From Bartonella sp. HY038 (GTDB taxonomy: Bacteria; Pseudomonadota; Alphaproteobacteria; Rhizobiales; Rhizobiaceae): a DNA stretch of 64,000 nucleotides. Under the pieces are notes generated by a model. The model searched no databases. It was not told the DNA's origin and worked only from the letters and a program-made list of their open reading frames with translations. The stretch lies in contig NZ_CP059725.1 of the NCBI RefSeq assembly GCF_014117425.1, positions 1,736,001-1,800,000 of the forward strand, given 5' to 3'. This document shows positions 10,595-19,353 of the stretch, in pieces. Both the position numbers and the translations under genes were made by a program. Within the stretch, counting starts at the first letter, position 1; every line of letters starts with the position of its first letter.

Positions 10595-11164
10595 CTATTG
10601 CGGCATCGCCTCAACACCAACAACATCAGGCACAAAATGGCGCAATAGGTTTTCAATACCATGTTTAAGCGTAGCAGTAGATGATGGGCAACCAGAGCAT
10701 GCGCCACGCATATTCAAATAGACAACACCGTGTTCAAAGCCACGAAACGTAATGTCGCCACCATCTTGAGCCACCGCAGGACGGACACGAGTTTCAAGTA
10801 ATTCCTTGATTGTATCAACAATTTCCTGATCCTGAGGGGCAAAGAATTCTTCCTCGTCATGATTAAGCTGATTTGCACTTATCGCCATTATCGGCAAATC
10901 AGCCATCATATGCTCCATAATTGTGCCAAGAATAGCAGGCTTCAAATGCGCCCATTCGCCATCAGCCTTAGTTACAGTTATAAAGTCAAAGCCAAAAAAC
11001 ACCCCTGAAACACTTGGTATTGCAAATAATTTAGCTGCAAGCGGCGAGCGCGCGGAGGCTGTTTCGGCATCGCGAAAATCTTCAACGCCATCTTGAAGAA
11101 CAATTTTACCGGGCAAAAACTTTAGCGTTGCCGGATTAGGGGTAGTTTCTGTTTGAATAAACAT
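10595..11164 (-). CDS. NifU-family Fe-S scaffold protein (Nfu/NfuA-like)
   Basis: 189 residues in two domains. Residues 1-87 are the Nfu N-terminal domain (MFIQTETTPNPATLKFLPGK at the start, SGVFFGFDFITV). Residues 115-185 are the NifU C-terminal domain with the cluster ligands C156 and C159 in GACSGCPSS. Such proteins carry a [4Fe-4S] cluster on a dimer and hand it to client enzymes in the cytoplasm. The start is ATG 11164 behind TAAGG. Same strand as the universal stress protein upstream, 177 bases apart, so co-transcription is possible. Confidence 0.92.
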   Translation of the reverse strand: MFIQTETTPNPATLKFLPGKIVLQDGVEDFRDAETASARSPLAAKLFAIPSVSGVFFGFDFITVTKADGEWAHLKPAILGTIMEHMMADLPIMAISANQLNHDEEEFFAPQDQEIVDTIKELLETRVRPAVAQDGGDITFRGFEHGVVYLNMRGACSGCPSSTATLKHGIENLLRHFVPDVVGVEAMPQ

Positions 11165-11341
11165 AGTGCATAACCTTATTCTATTGCTGCTATTAATAAG
11201 CTGCCATCACCAATAGGTGTCTTAAAGACAATTTCCGTTAACTAAATACTTAACCAGCGCGACAGAAAAATAATTCTAAAAAGAGAAATAATACTAAAAG
11301 CAGCCCAATTTTTAATATTCTTTAGGCAGTTATATAGGAAT

Positions 11342-11833
11342 TTATGTCACCGCATCAATATCAGCATCGCTTAGATTTGCCGGAATAATAGTAACAGGAA
11401 TTGCAAATGACGAATTGCGCCCTGCAACCGCCTCCACCAATGGCCCCGGCCCTTCGGCATTAGCACCAGCGGCAAGAATCAAAACCGCAATATCCTGATC
11501 ATCTTCAATCAGACTTGCTATTTCTAAGGCAGCTTTACCTTCGCGGACAATTTGTTCTGCTTCAATGCCCAAACCTTCACGTACCTCAGCTGCAATTTGT
11601 GACAAGGTGGTTTTGGCCCGTTCTTCCGCCTCAGCCCGCATCACATCGCCAACGCCAAGAAAATGCTGGAATTCTGAACTATCAATCACAAACAGCAAAA
11701 CAAGGGCGCCATTTGTATTTTTTACTCGCCGTGAGGCATAGGCAACAGCTCTTTTACATTCTGGCGTCTCATCAATAACTACCAAAAACTTGCGACGATG
11801 CCCATCTTCATGACTTAATCTTTTAGATACCAT
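11342..11833 (-). CDS. Universal stress protein (UspA family)
   Basis: 163 residues with one Usp domain. The N-terminal beta strand KFLVVIDETPECKRAVAYA and the acidic DE after it fit the family. The C-terminal ATP-binding motif GxxGxxxGS(S) is only loosely kept (VEAVAGRNSSFAIPVTIIP), so nucleotide binding is uncertain. Likely a cytoplasmic stress-response protein. It lies upstream of the Nfu-family gene on the same strand. Confidence 0.85.
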   Translation of the reverse strand: MVSKRLSHEDGHRRKFLVVIDETPECKRAVAYASRRVKNTNGALVLLFVIDSSEFQHFLGVGDVMRAEAEERAKTTLSQIAAEVREGLGIEAEQIVREGKAALEIASLIEDDQDIAVLILAAGANAEGPGPLVEAVAGRNSSFAIPVTIIPANLSDADIDAVT

Positions 11834-12188
11834 ATAATTAGCCTGCCATTTTTCTTTGGCTACCTGCTATGCAGTTGATAGGGACAAAAACAAGCGCCAT
11901 TTTTTAATTATAATCTAATTGGAAGAATTTTCCCCATTGCAACATATTTTATCATTGCGTGAAAAAAGTGAAAGTAATTATAGATCAATTTAACATCATA
12001 TTACTTTATCACAGCCGCAGATGCAAATGGTCTCTTGTTAACTTTTATATAGGAAAAAATTTAAAATGCTGGCTAAGCTGCCGCTGCAGATTTTTCAAAA
12101 ACTTTTTATTGATATATTTAGCTTTCTAATGGGAGCATAGAGAAAACTCCCATATAGATAACTTGCAAGAGATATGGCTATAGATAAC
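11834..12188. other. Intergenic region
   Basis: About 355 bases. One hairpin, ATGGGAG (12129-12135) with CTCCCAT (12147-12153), lies just past the DUF5330 stop and may end that gene, but it lacks a T-run. Nothing else identified. Confidence 0.35.
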
Positions 12189-12485
12189 TTATTTTTCGAC
12201 CACTTGACCGCCAAGCTTTTCATTTAAGAACTCATATGAAATACGAGCTCCTTCAAGCGCCTTATCTTTGATAGTGGCAAAAAATGACTTACCAGTTATA
12301 CATGTTTCTGGATTTCTATCACAAAACCCACCCATATCATTTACGGTTGATTTGAAAGCAAATATGCCATCAAGCATTGAATAAGATTGGCCATTACTAT
12401 GAGGCGCATGTTCTGAAGGCGCAAAATATGCAACTGCAACAAAAAGCAGTATGAGAAAAAAAGCAACTTTAATTAAGAATCTCAT
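12189..12485 (-). CDS. DUF5330-like small secreted or membrane-anchored protein
   Basis: 98 residues from ATG 12485, which has AAGG nine bases upstream; an in-frame TTG at 12503 is less likely. The first 25 residues are a signal peptide or anchor (MRFLIKVAFFLILLFVAVAY). The body has the conserved pattern TVNDMGGFCDRNPETC followed by a helix ending ISYEFLNEKLG, as in DUF5330 proteins of Brucella-like bacteria; the two Cys probably pair. Function unknown, envelope location inferred. Confidence 0.7.
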   Translation of the reverse strand: MRFLIKVAFFLILLFVAVAYFAPSEHAPHSNGQSYSMLDGIFAFKSTVNDMGGFCDRNPETCITGKSFFATIKDKALEGARISYEFLNEKLGGQVVEK

Positions 12486-13096
12486 GCAATCTAACCTTAG
12501 CAATCCTTACAAACCAATTAAAGAAATGCGATTAATTAATTGATTTTAAAGATATAAAACCTCTAACTTCATATTTAGACCGTAAAAATATTATTGACAA
12601 AGCGAGATCTTTAAATTTTGTAAAACCAGCGCCCCTATAATAAGTTTACAAGAGCTGCAAATCTAAATAATTAAGAAAAAATCATTTTCCAGCCCCTGAT
12701 AAATCCATAATTCTGAAATCTGATTATTTCAGTTTCACAATATCTCCTAAATATTGATGAATCATTTATTTAAAATATTTTTATCAAAATGCCGGCTACT
12801 TTCCGCGCTCTCCTCCCCAAAACATTCCATCAACATAAAAACTAATATAAACAACTGATTTGTTTAAAAAATATTTAGTCAAAAAATTTGTGCACCTCAA
12901 AACAACTATATTTTCTTCAAAAAAGCTCTTATCAAACCCAATTCACGGATTATAATTTATTAACCATAATTGCAGCTTCAAGGGTAAAATGCGGCAAAAA
13001 AAAGATCAGTTATCCTTTCATTAAGTCCTTACAAGGCATTTTGACGCAAACATACTCGTGGCCTATTGGCATATTAATGTTGGCTAGAGCAAAAAA
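12486..13096. other. Long A/T-rich intergenic region
   Basis: About 610 bases between diverging genes. The only open frame (12888-13103) has no ribosome-binding site or family resemblance and I do not call it. No RNA gene, terminator or repeat recognised. It must hold the promoters of the DUF5330 gene and of the histidine kinase. Confidence 0.4.
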
Positions 13097-14299
13097 ATGG
13101 TAACCATGAAACATAAAGCAATGATCAAACTCACCGTTTCAACTCAAGGCTACATTAGAGCTTTTCAGGGTGAAACACATCTCTATGGCTTTTTTCAAAA
13201 AGGTAAACACCTTGCCGAAAGCGTCCATATAAATGATAAAATTGCTTTAGTCACACTGCTGGACAATGCACGCATAGGCAAAAAAGACAGTGGCTATAGC
13301 AATTTTCGTTTTATCAACAAGGATGGTATGTTTATCATCTTTCAACTGGGCAATGTAACTCTTGGGATAAATGGCATAAACATTGACTGCCAATTAATTG
13401 ATAAAGCCGTATCAAGGCAAATATCCGCGCCTACTTCACCTATTGGCAACATGGAACAAGATAGCAATGCAATTTTAAATGAATTGCCACCTCTTACTCT
13501 TGTTGCCCATGAAATGCGTGAACCACTAAATGCCATCATTGGCTTTACGGATTTTCTACTTCATGAATTTTCTGGAAAATTTGAAACTTCGCTACAACGC
13601 CAATATGCCATGCATATTAAAGAATCTGGAAATCACCTACTGCAATTGATAACAACCTATCTTGAAAAACAACCAGAACAAGATAATGTCATTGATCAAG
13701 ATGTGGACAGCACCATTGCTGAGGCTATTGTGATGACTAGCCATTTAACCCAGCATAGCAAAGTAGTATTTACATCAGATCTCCATGGCAGCTGCTTTAC
13801 AACATTAAAGAGCTTACAATTAAAACAAGTAATGATTAATCTGATTACAAATGCTGCTAAATATAGCGGTGATGGCTCGATTATTACCATTCAACAACGT
13901 GTTTTAAAAAATAATCATCTTTTACTTACGGTTAGCGATACCGGCACCGGTATTGCTGAAGAAGAAATAGAAGAACTTCGCCACCCTTTCAAAAGAGCAA
14001 GTAATGTATTATCCTCCAATATTGATGGATATGGCATTGGTCTTTCACTGGTATTTGGTATTGTTGAAGCTGCTAAGGGTAGAGTTAATATCAGCAGTAG
14101 AAGAAACAGAGGTACAACCATTTCGCTCACCCTCCCCCTTGGGAATGGACCTCAACTAGATAAAGTGAATAAGCATCAAAAAATCGAAGCTGACAATTTG
14201 CATTTTTTTGCAATCAACAATAAAACCCAAACAGTAGAACTTCATGAAAAATATTTAGGCGATGGCAAAAGTAAACAAAAGATCGACAAAACAGCGTAA
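13097..14299 (+). CDS. Soluble sensor histidine kinase
   Basis: 400 residues without membrane segments. Residues 1-130 form an input region with no recognisable PAS or GAF motif. Then come the phospho-acceptor H-box VAHEMREPLNAIIGF (H138), N-box NLITNAAKY (248-256), G1 DTGTGI (281-286), F-box region HPFKRA, and G2 GYGIGLSL (311-318). The kinase is therefore complete in HisKA and HATPase domains; no receiver follows. No response regulator is adjacent, so it is an orphan kinase. Its last 38 bases overlap the next gene, implying translational coupling with the peptidoglycan-binding membrane protein. Confidence 0.9.
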   Translation: MVTMKHKAMIKLTVSTQGYIRAFQGETHLYGFFQKGKHLAESVHINDKIALVTLLDNARIGKKDSGYSNFRFINKDGMFIIFQLGNVTLGINGINIDCQLIDKAVSRQISAPTSPIGNMEQDSNAILNELPPLTLVAHEMREPLNAIIGFTDFLLHEFSGKFETSLQRQYAMHIKESGNHLLQLITTYLEKQPEQDNVIDQDVDSTIAEAIVMTSHLTQHSKVVFTSDLHGSCFTTLKSLQLKQVMINLITNAAKYSGDGSIITIQQRVLKNNHLLLTVSDTGTGIAEEEIEELRHPFKRASNVLSSNIDGYGIGLSLVFGIVEAAKGRVNISSRRNRGTTISLTLPLGNGPQLDKVNKHQKIEADNLHFFAINNKTQTVELHEKYLGDGKSKQKIDKTA

Positions 14300-14978
14300 A
14301 ACAAAAAAGAAAAAACAACACAACGTTACAGCGCTAATATCATCAACGATCACGCAGCTAATAAAATGGCTGTGTTATTCTGCTGCCCAAATAATCCGTA
14401 AAAACCCATTAATCTTTCTTGGTTTTTGTCTATTTTTATGCTTTTTTTCTTTCCTTGCTTATCACATGTTTTACAATCAAAATATGGTAACACGCAGTTT
14501 TTTCTTTTCTGAAAGCCATGAAAAGCAAGATAATTCAACATCAAACCAGCTTACTATTGAAGCTTTATTAAAAGAGCAAAACAATCTTCATCCTAACACA
14601 TTTGATAATCGTACCCCAGCAATACCAAAGCCTCGTCCACAAGCGCCTCTAACTCAAGCTACCGAAAACACACCTACTAACCAAGCTCCTATGGCACTAG
14701 CAGTGCCGCAAATAAAGCCAACGCCATTAAAAGATAATAAACCAACAGCAATATTGTCAAAAGAAAAAGCCCAAATAATGCGAATACAAACAGCACTACG
14801 CAGTTTTGGCAATACTCATCTTGTTGTAAACGGCATCAGCGATGATAATACCAAAAAGGCAATTTTGGCCTTTCAAAAAATGTTTTCATTGAAAGAAACC
14901 GGTATTATCACCCCTGAGTTAATAAACAAAATGCGAGAGATTGGACTTTTGGAAAATGACACCAATGGCCTTTATTAG
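14262..14978 (+). CDS. Membrane-anchored peptidoglycan-binding domain protein
   Basis: 238 residues. A very basic cytoplasmic N-terminus (KRSTKQRKTKKKKQ) precedes one transmembrane helix at about 48-68. A Pro/Gln/Thr-rich linker at 95-160 crosses the periplasm, and the C-terminal 60 residues are a PG_binding_1 repeat (IQTALRSFG, GISDDNTKKAILAFQKMF, TGIITPELINKMRE). It would anchor to the wall from the inner membrane. The 38-base overlap with the histidine kinase suggests a shared role in envelope signalling, which is inference. Confidence 0.82.
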   Translation: MAKVNKRSTKQRKTKKKKQHNVTALISSTITQLIKWLCYSAAQIIRKNPLIFLGFCLFLCFFSFLAYHMFYNQNMVTRSFFFSESHEKQDNSTSNQLTIEALLKEQNNLHPNTFDNRTPAIPKPRPQAPLTQATENTPTNQAPMALAVPQIKPTPLKDNKPTAILSKEKAQIMRIQTALRSFGNTHLVVNGISDDNTKKAILAFQKMFSLKETGIITPELINKMREIGLLENDTNGLY

Positions 14979-15175
14979 CTCGTATTTGATTATCCAACCA
15001 AGCTCCTAAAAAGATTGTCAGATATAAGCTAGCCTTTTTCTAAAAAATTAAGCAGTTTTGTAATGCATTTGAATTAATTGTTATTTTGTAATTATCACTC
15101 AATCTTCTTTCAAAACAGTTTTAAGAGCTAAATCTGAGTTATCAAAATACTAATGCGATTTTCCAAATATGCCTT

Positions 15176-16000
15176 TTATTTTTGAAAGAATTCTTTTGGA
15201 TAGCGATATAATAGCCAAGCCGTTAACAGTATCAATAGGCCTGTTTGAATGATTTTTGTATCAGGATTAGTTTGGAATAATTCGTTCGCGATACTTGCAG
15301 CAAGGTGAAAAATAATTGCAACAATAATGCTGCGACCAGCGCGGTAATATAACCAGTTCATAATAAGAACAAAAGGCAATAAGCTAATTGCAAAATTTAA
15401 ACTATATTGCCACCCCTCCTCTACAAGATTGGCTTGATAATAATTAGCAATAAAGCCAAGTGGCATATGCCAAAACACCCAATAAACTGCAAAAATAATC
15501 GAAGTCCAAAACATGCAAAAACTGCGCCGCAGACAATCGGTGCCATAACTATGCCAGCTTAACTCCTCAATAATTGGCGCAAGCAACAATGCCGCCCAAC
15601 CTGATAAAATACCAGCGCTAAAGGATGCATGTTTTGATATTAAAAACTGGCTTGAACTGTAGCCTAAAAATAAAGATATTACAGTTGCACCCAATATACT
15701 ACCAAACATAATGACAATCGCGATAAAACATGCCTTTAATTGCGGGGTTGAAAGCAGTGTTAAACGTGAATAAAAATCTGACTTTAACAACGTGTTTTTG
15801 CGCACCATCAACCAAGATACACAAAATGGAAAAATTAAGCCCAAAAGCTGTAAAATAGTAATTAAAGGCCAATATGAATTTTGTGGTAAATGGCTTAACC
15901 AAGCTGCCATAAACCAAAGAGCAAAACATCCAATTGTGACTATGCTATAAAAACGCCAAGGGTGAGAAAATAACCTCAAAATATTTTTTTCATTGGACAT
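15176..16000 (-). CDS. CPBP (CAAX/Abi) family intramembrane glutamic endopeptidase
   Basis: 274 residues, 7-8 hydrophobic segments. The three family motifs are present: EELSWHSYGTDCLRR (EExxxR-like, with SWH in place of the usual FR/WR), FWHMPLGF, and IFHLAASIANE. CPBP proteases process prenylated or other membrane proteins, or act in bacteriocin immunity. The start codon lies two bases past the stop of the TetR gene, so the pair is one operon and this gene is the likely target of that regulator. Confidence 0.85.
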   Translation of the reverse strand: MSNEKNILRLFSHPWRFYSIVTIGCFALWFMAAWLSHLPQNSYWPLITILQLLGLIFPFCVSWLMVRKNTLLKSDFYSRLTLLSTPQLKACFIAIVIMFGSILGATVISLFLGYSSSQFLISKHASFSAGILSGWAALLLAPIIEELSWHSYGTDCLRRSFCMFWTSIIFAVYWVFWHMPLGFIANYYQANLVEEGWQYSLNFAISLLPFVLIMNWLYYRAGRSIIVAIIFHLAASIANELFQTNPDTKIIQTGLLILLTAWLLYRYPKEFFQK

Positions 16001-16002
16001 TA

Positions 16003-16641
16003 TTAATCTTTCTTTTGGTATAAATGGTTACCTAAAAAGGCTTCAAGCAATTGGTTTGTTTTTACTCCCAATGCTCTTTCTGCCAATTTCAAGACAGAAA
16101 CAAAATGGGCTTGATATTCTATCTCGCTCCATGAAAACTGCTTATTGCCAAGTAAGTAGGCTTGACCTGCTAAAATGAATTGAAGAGTTGATAAGGCATC
16201 ATCAACATTAAAATCTCCTTCTCTTACCCCTCGCTCAACCAGAGGGGCGAGTGCTTTACCTATCTGCTTAACCCAAGCAACATTGATCTGCTCGTGCAGA
16301 TCAGCATTATTGGGCGTATCTAATGCTGCATGGAGATAAGGATGATTATTCTCAATTTCTTTCAAGGATGAAAAAGCAGCAATAAAGAGCTGAAAAGCAC
16401 GCTCGTCAGTTTTTGATGCAATTTCATTTACTTTGCCAACCATTTGACTAACCCAATCTTCTGCGAGATAGCAAAGCAACTCTTTTTTTGATGTAAAATA
16501 TAAATAAAACGTACCCTTAGCTATTCCTGCATTTCTTACAATTTCATCAATTGAAACGTCTTTTACGCTGCGCTGGCTAAAGAGTTGGGTTGCCGCTATT
16601 ATAATTGCTCTTTTCAGCTCATCGCCTTTTTTTACACGCAT
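16003..16641 (-). CDS. TetR/AcrR-family transcriptional regulator
   Basis: 212 residues from ATG 16641 (GAGAG six bases upstream; TTG 16653 also in frame). The N-terminal TetR helix-turn-helix is clear: KRAIIIAATQLFSQRSVKDVSIDEIVRNAGIAKGTFY in pieces, followed by LYFTSKKELL. The ligand domain is unassigned. An inverted repeat AATGAC-N5-GTCATT at 16695-16711, 54 bases upstream of the start, is a good autoregulatory operator. It forms an operon with the CPBP protease. Confidence 0.9.
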   Translation of the reverse strand: MRVKKGDELKRAIIIAATQLFSQRSVKDVSIDEIVRNAGIAKGTFYLYFTSKKELLCYLAEDWVSQMVGKVNEIASKTDERAFQLFIAAFSSLKEIENNHPYLHAALDTPNNADLHEQINVAWVKQIGKALAPLVERGVREGDFNVDDALSTLQFILAGQAYLLGNKQFSWSEIEYQAHFVSVLKLAERALGVKTNQLLEAFLGNHLYQKKD

Positions 16642-16694
16642 GAAATCTCTCAACTGGTTAAATCGCCATAGATAAACACGTCAAAATAGCTAAT

Positions 16695-16711
16695 AATGAC
16701 CATTAGTCATT
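16695..16711. promoter_or_regulatory. Probable TetR operator
   Basis: Perfect 6-bp inverted repeat AATGAC/GTCATT around a 5-base centre, in the leader of the tetR-CPBP operon. Size and symmetry fit a TetR dimer. Confidence 0.55.
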
Positions 16712-16885
16712 TATAGATTTTTAAAAAGATTGCAAGCGTATTTTGTTTGAAATTGAATAAGTTGCCCAGCAACCAGTCTAAAAGCACAAATTTTATGGGA
16801 TAAACGCAAGCTATTGCAGCTTGCTATTGATTAGTTTTCAAATACAGCTTTAATGGATGAAGTTAAATTTAATGGGGGTTAAACT

Positions 16886-17077
16886 ATGACTAATATTTTG
16901 AAAAACATTTTTGCTCTTTTGGTACTTGCTATTTTTTCTTTTGCAAGCCTACCAGCTTATAGTGCAAACACACCTTGTAGCGGCAAAAAAGGCGGTGTAA
17001 AGCAATGCACAAGCGATGGCAAATTTCTCTGCAATGATGGATCCACAAGCAAATCTAAACAAAAATGTAGCCGCTAA
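16886..17077 (+). CDS. Small secreted cysteine-containing protein
   Basis: 63 residues behind a strong GGGGG ribosome site. Residues 1-27 are a signal peptide ending PAYSA. The mature peptide of about 36 residues has four cysteines in TPCSGKKGGVKQC, FLCNDG and KQKC, with Gly/Lys/Ser-rich spacing, and is strongly basic. Similar short Cys-Lys peptides occur in Rhizobiales as unassigned proteins. The expected product is a small disulfide-bonded periplasmic or secreted peptide; function unknown. Confidence 0.7.
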   Translation: MTNILKNIFALLVLAIFSFASLPAYSANTPCSGKKGGVKQCTSDGKFLCNDGSTSKSKQKCSR

Positions 17078-17091
17078 CGTAACTGGGTAAT

Positions 17092-17475
17092 TTAGGCTTT
17101 ACGCTCATCATTTTCATGATTCAATAGTCTTGCAACCATTTTAGGGTGGGTAAAATACACCCCCCTAGCTGGTGGCGGCGTTGTACACAAAACCATCAAA
17201 ACTACCCATAAAACTGTAAAGACCACTTTGCCCAATATACTAGAATGAGATGCGCCCTGCTCCTGCTCAAGTCGATATGTGGCAATCAATTCTTTTACAG
17301 CTGGCCAATCACTTGTAAAAACCCACATATTTATACCTTCAGTGGCAAAAACATAATGCGGGGACGCTGCAGAAAAATAGCTATTATCTAACATCACCTC
17401 AATACCATAGCTATTAAGATAAGTTTTCAATGTATAAGTATCCAAAGTACCAAAACCAGTTGCGACCCTAATCAT
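17092..17475 (-). CDS. Putative DUF2007-like protein with C-terminal membrane segment
   Basis: 127 residues from ATG 17475. The N-terminal half (MIRVATGFGTLDTYTLKTYL, then GIEVMLDNSYF and VFTSDWPAVKELIATY) has the small alpha/beta pattern of DUF2007 'putative signal transducing' proteins. A hydrophobic segment near 78-97 (VVFTVLWVVLMVLC) would be a membrane anchor. The start is unsure: a GGGGGTAG at about 17499-17506 would suit a TTG at 17493 better than this ATG. Convergent with the small secreted gene, 14 bases apart. The family call is tentative. Confidence 0.55.
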   Translation of the reverse strand: MIRVATGFGTLDTYTLKTYLNSYGIEVMLDNSYFSAASPHYVFATEGINMWVFTSDWPAVKELIATYRLEQEQGASHSSILGKVVFTVLWVVLMVLCTTPPPARGVYFTHPKMVARLLNHENDERKA

Positions 17476-17672
17476 ATCAGGATTTTGATACAAAAATACT
17501 ACCCCCAATTTTTATAAAACAATCGAACCAACCCACTGCAACAAAGTAATTATACATAATCAATATATAATTACAAATAAAAATCGAGATAATTATTTAA
17601 TAAAAAAAGCATAAACCACAATGAAAAATCATCCTTATGGTTTAAATTCATGTAATTCTATTAATAAATAAA

Positions 17673-18764
17673 TTACATCTCTGCGACACCTATGCACTTA
17701 ACACCATCCGCATCCGTTACACCAGATGACGCACCGCAGGAAAAGCAAAAGGGTGAAAAATTACTTTTACGACTATGGCAATTATTGCAATGACTAAAAA
17801 TATGCAAACCGCAATGGGGACAAAAATCGGTTTTTCCATCCTTAAGCGGTATATTGCGCTCGCAACTTGGGCAGCGTTCTTTTTGTAAAAAAGTTAAAGC
17901 TTTGTCATATTCTATATTCTTGCGGCGCTGCAATTCCGGCTCGGCTTCAAGTTCCTTCATCCTGTACAAATAGCCCTGAAACGCACGAATTAAGTAAATG
18001 CCAATCACAACAGATGTTATAATACCAGTTATTATCCTTACATAACCACCATAACTTGGAAGATATGGCACCAATTCTACAAAAAACGTGAAAACTGCAA
18101 AAATAATAAAACCCCAAGCAAATGGCCAATAGATAGTTTTGCGCTTTTTAACAAAAGCCCAACCAGCGACAAGCAACAAAGGCAAGGTTAAAATTAAACG
18201 ATAGACAAATACTTTTAATTCTTGCCAAGCCACGGCCTTTTGCAACTGAATTTCAGCAGCGGCACGAATATTGGCAATATCTTTATCGATATCCTTACCA
18301 ATTGCATAAAACTCTGCTTGCGCTAACTGATATTGTATCTGTTGAACTTCATAATCATGCTCGGCTTTTTGCTTTGCTTGTTGTAAGGCATTCAAATCAT
18401 GCGTACGCGCAATCAAATTGTCATCTTGTGAATTAGATTGGATACTACGACGAGTTGCTAACCAATTATCAAATTCGGTTTTGCTGGAGTTGTACAAACT
18501 AGTACTTAACTCGACTTTTTCGCGAAGCGCGTGCAAAATCTCTTGCTGTTTTTGCATTTCTTGGAGAGGCTCTAAACGCTTGGTCTCGATATGCGCAATT
18601 GCGGCATCATCAATAAAATCACCAACTGTAAGCTTTGCCTCAACTTTAGGCAAATCCGCAATAATGTTACTACCAAGTTGCAACAAAAACCATGCAAAAA
18701 TGAAAGTGAGCCCCCAAAGGAATAACTTAAAACATTTTTCAGTCCATCGTTGAGATTTTTTCAT
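17673..18764 (-). CDS. Membrane protein with coiled coil and C-terminal double zinc ribbon
   Basis: 363 residues. Order: one membrane helix at about 12-32, a coiled-coil periplasmic loop (55-175), three membrane helices (about 182-265), then a cytoplasmic tail with two zinc-ribbon units: CPSC...CPHC, and CNNC...CFSC. The topology suggests a sensor or scaffold that binds metal or nucleic acid at its cytosolic end, but I recognise no characterised family. An exact inverted repeat lies 27 bases upstream of the start (18791-18807), so it is probably regulated there. Confidence 0.7.
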   Translation of the reverse strand: MKKSQRWTEKCFKLFLWGLTFIFAWFLLQLGSNIIADLPKVEAKLTVGDFIDDAAIAHIETKRLEPLQEMQKQQEILHALREKVELSTSLYNSSKTEFDNWLATRRSIQSNSQDDNLIARTHDLNALQQAKQKAEHDYEVQQIQYQLAQAEFYAIGKDIDKDIANIRAAAEIQLQKAVAWQELKVFVYRLILTLPLLLVAGWAFVKKRKTIYWPFAWGFIIFAVFTFFVELVPYLPSYGGYVRIITGIITSVVIGIYLIRAFQGYLYRMKELEAEPELQRRKNIEYDKALTFLQKERCPSCERNIPLKDGKTDFCPHCGLHIFSHCNNCHSRKSNFSPFCFSCGASSGVTDADGVKCIGVAEM

Positions 18765-19107
18765 TATATTACTCCGTGAATCCGATCAATAATGAACAAT
18801 GTTCATTTTTATTTGAAATTGCAAGTAATAATTATATTTTCATCGATTATTTATTAATTGAAAGGCATTTTCAAAAAATAAAACTTTATAGTTGAAATAA
18901 AATTTTGTTATTAAATCAATTATTTTTAAATCATATCTACCTTAACAAAATCTCGTAACTATTTATTTTCGTGTCTTTTTTCAATAAAAATCAGTTTAAA
19001 AACCTTACTTAAGATAGTGTTACCGACAACGAGGGATGAAATTCGACAATTATTTTAGCTTTTAGGGCTTGTGAAATATTAATTTTTCGCTATATTGCCG
19101 CCACAAT
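18765..19107. other. Intergenic region between the zinc-ribbon gene and tRNA-Ser(GGA)
   Basis: About 340 bases, A/T rich. Apart from the palindrome at 18791-18807 I see nothing definable. The tRNA promoter lies at its right end. Confidence 0.4.
18791..18807. promoter_or_regulatory. Palindromic operator candidate upstream of the zinc-ribbon gene
   Basis: Perfect inverted repeat AATGAAC-AAT-GTTCATT (7+3+7). It lies within 45 bases of the start codon on the promoter side. The binding protein is unknown; it differs from the operator at 16695. Confidence 0.5.
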
Positions 19108-19197
19108 GGTGAGGTGGCCGAGCGGCTGAAGGCGCACGCCTGGAAAGTGTGTATACGGGGAACCGTATCGAGGGTTCGAATCCCTCTCTCACCGCCA
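19108..19197 (+). tRNA. tRNA-Ser (anticodon GGA), prophage attachment site
   Basis: Class II tRNA, 90 nt including encoded CCA (19195-19197). Acceptor GGTGAGG with TCTCACC (one G-T pair), anticodon loop CTGGAAA, variable arm TATACGGGGAACCGTATC, T-loop GGTTCGAATCC. The integrase gene starts shortly after the 3' end in the same direction, so this tRNA is the likely attB/attL of the element; the tRNA itself is intact. Confidence 0.97.
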
Positions 19198-19255
19198 TTG
19201 AATTTTTGCAACTAATTGTTTTTATTGAACTTTTTCAATTGTAAAATGATTACTA

Positions 19256-19353
19256 TTGCAAAAACGCCAAATCTATCACACAATATAGCATACAAACTGT
19301 CACACAAATCGTTGGGGCTATGCATTATTGTGGTTGCAAAAACATCAAATCTA
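19256..19353. repeat. Short direct repeats in front of the integrase (possible arm-type sites)
   Basis: A 20-base direct repeat with two mismatches occurs at 19256-19275 and 19334-19353 (TTGCAAAAAC..CAAATCTA). Between them the octamer TCACACAA occurs at 19276-19283 and 19300-19307. This is typical of integrase/excisionase arm-site regions of attL. Confidence 0.4.

Noticed and set aside
12129-12153. Hairpin ATGGGAG/CTCCCAT as a terminator of the DUF5330 gene
   Set aside because: Only 7 pairs and no T-run on the minus strand; kept as a mention in the spacer entry but not called.
12888-13103. A 71-codon frame ahead of the histidine kinase
   Set aside because: No ribosome-binding site, no resemblance to a family and composition like the surrounding A/T-rich spacer.
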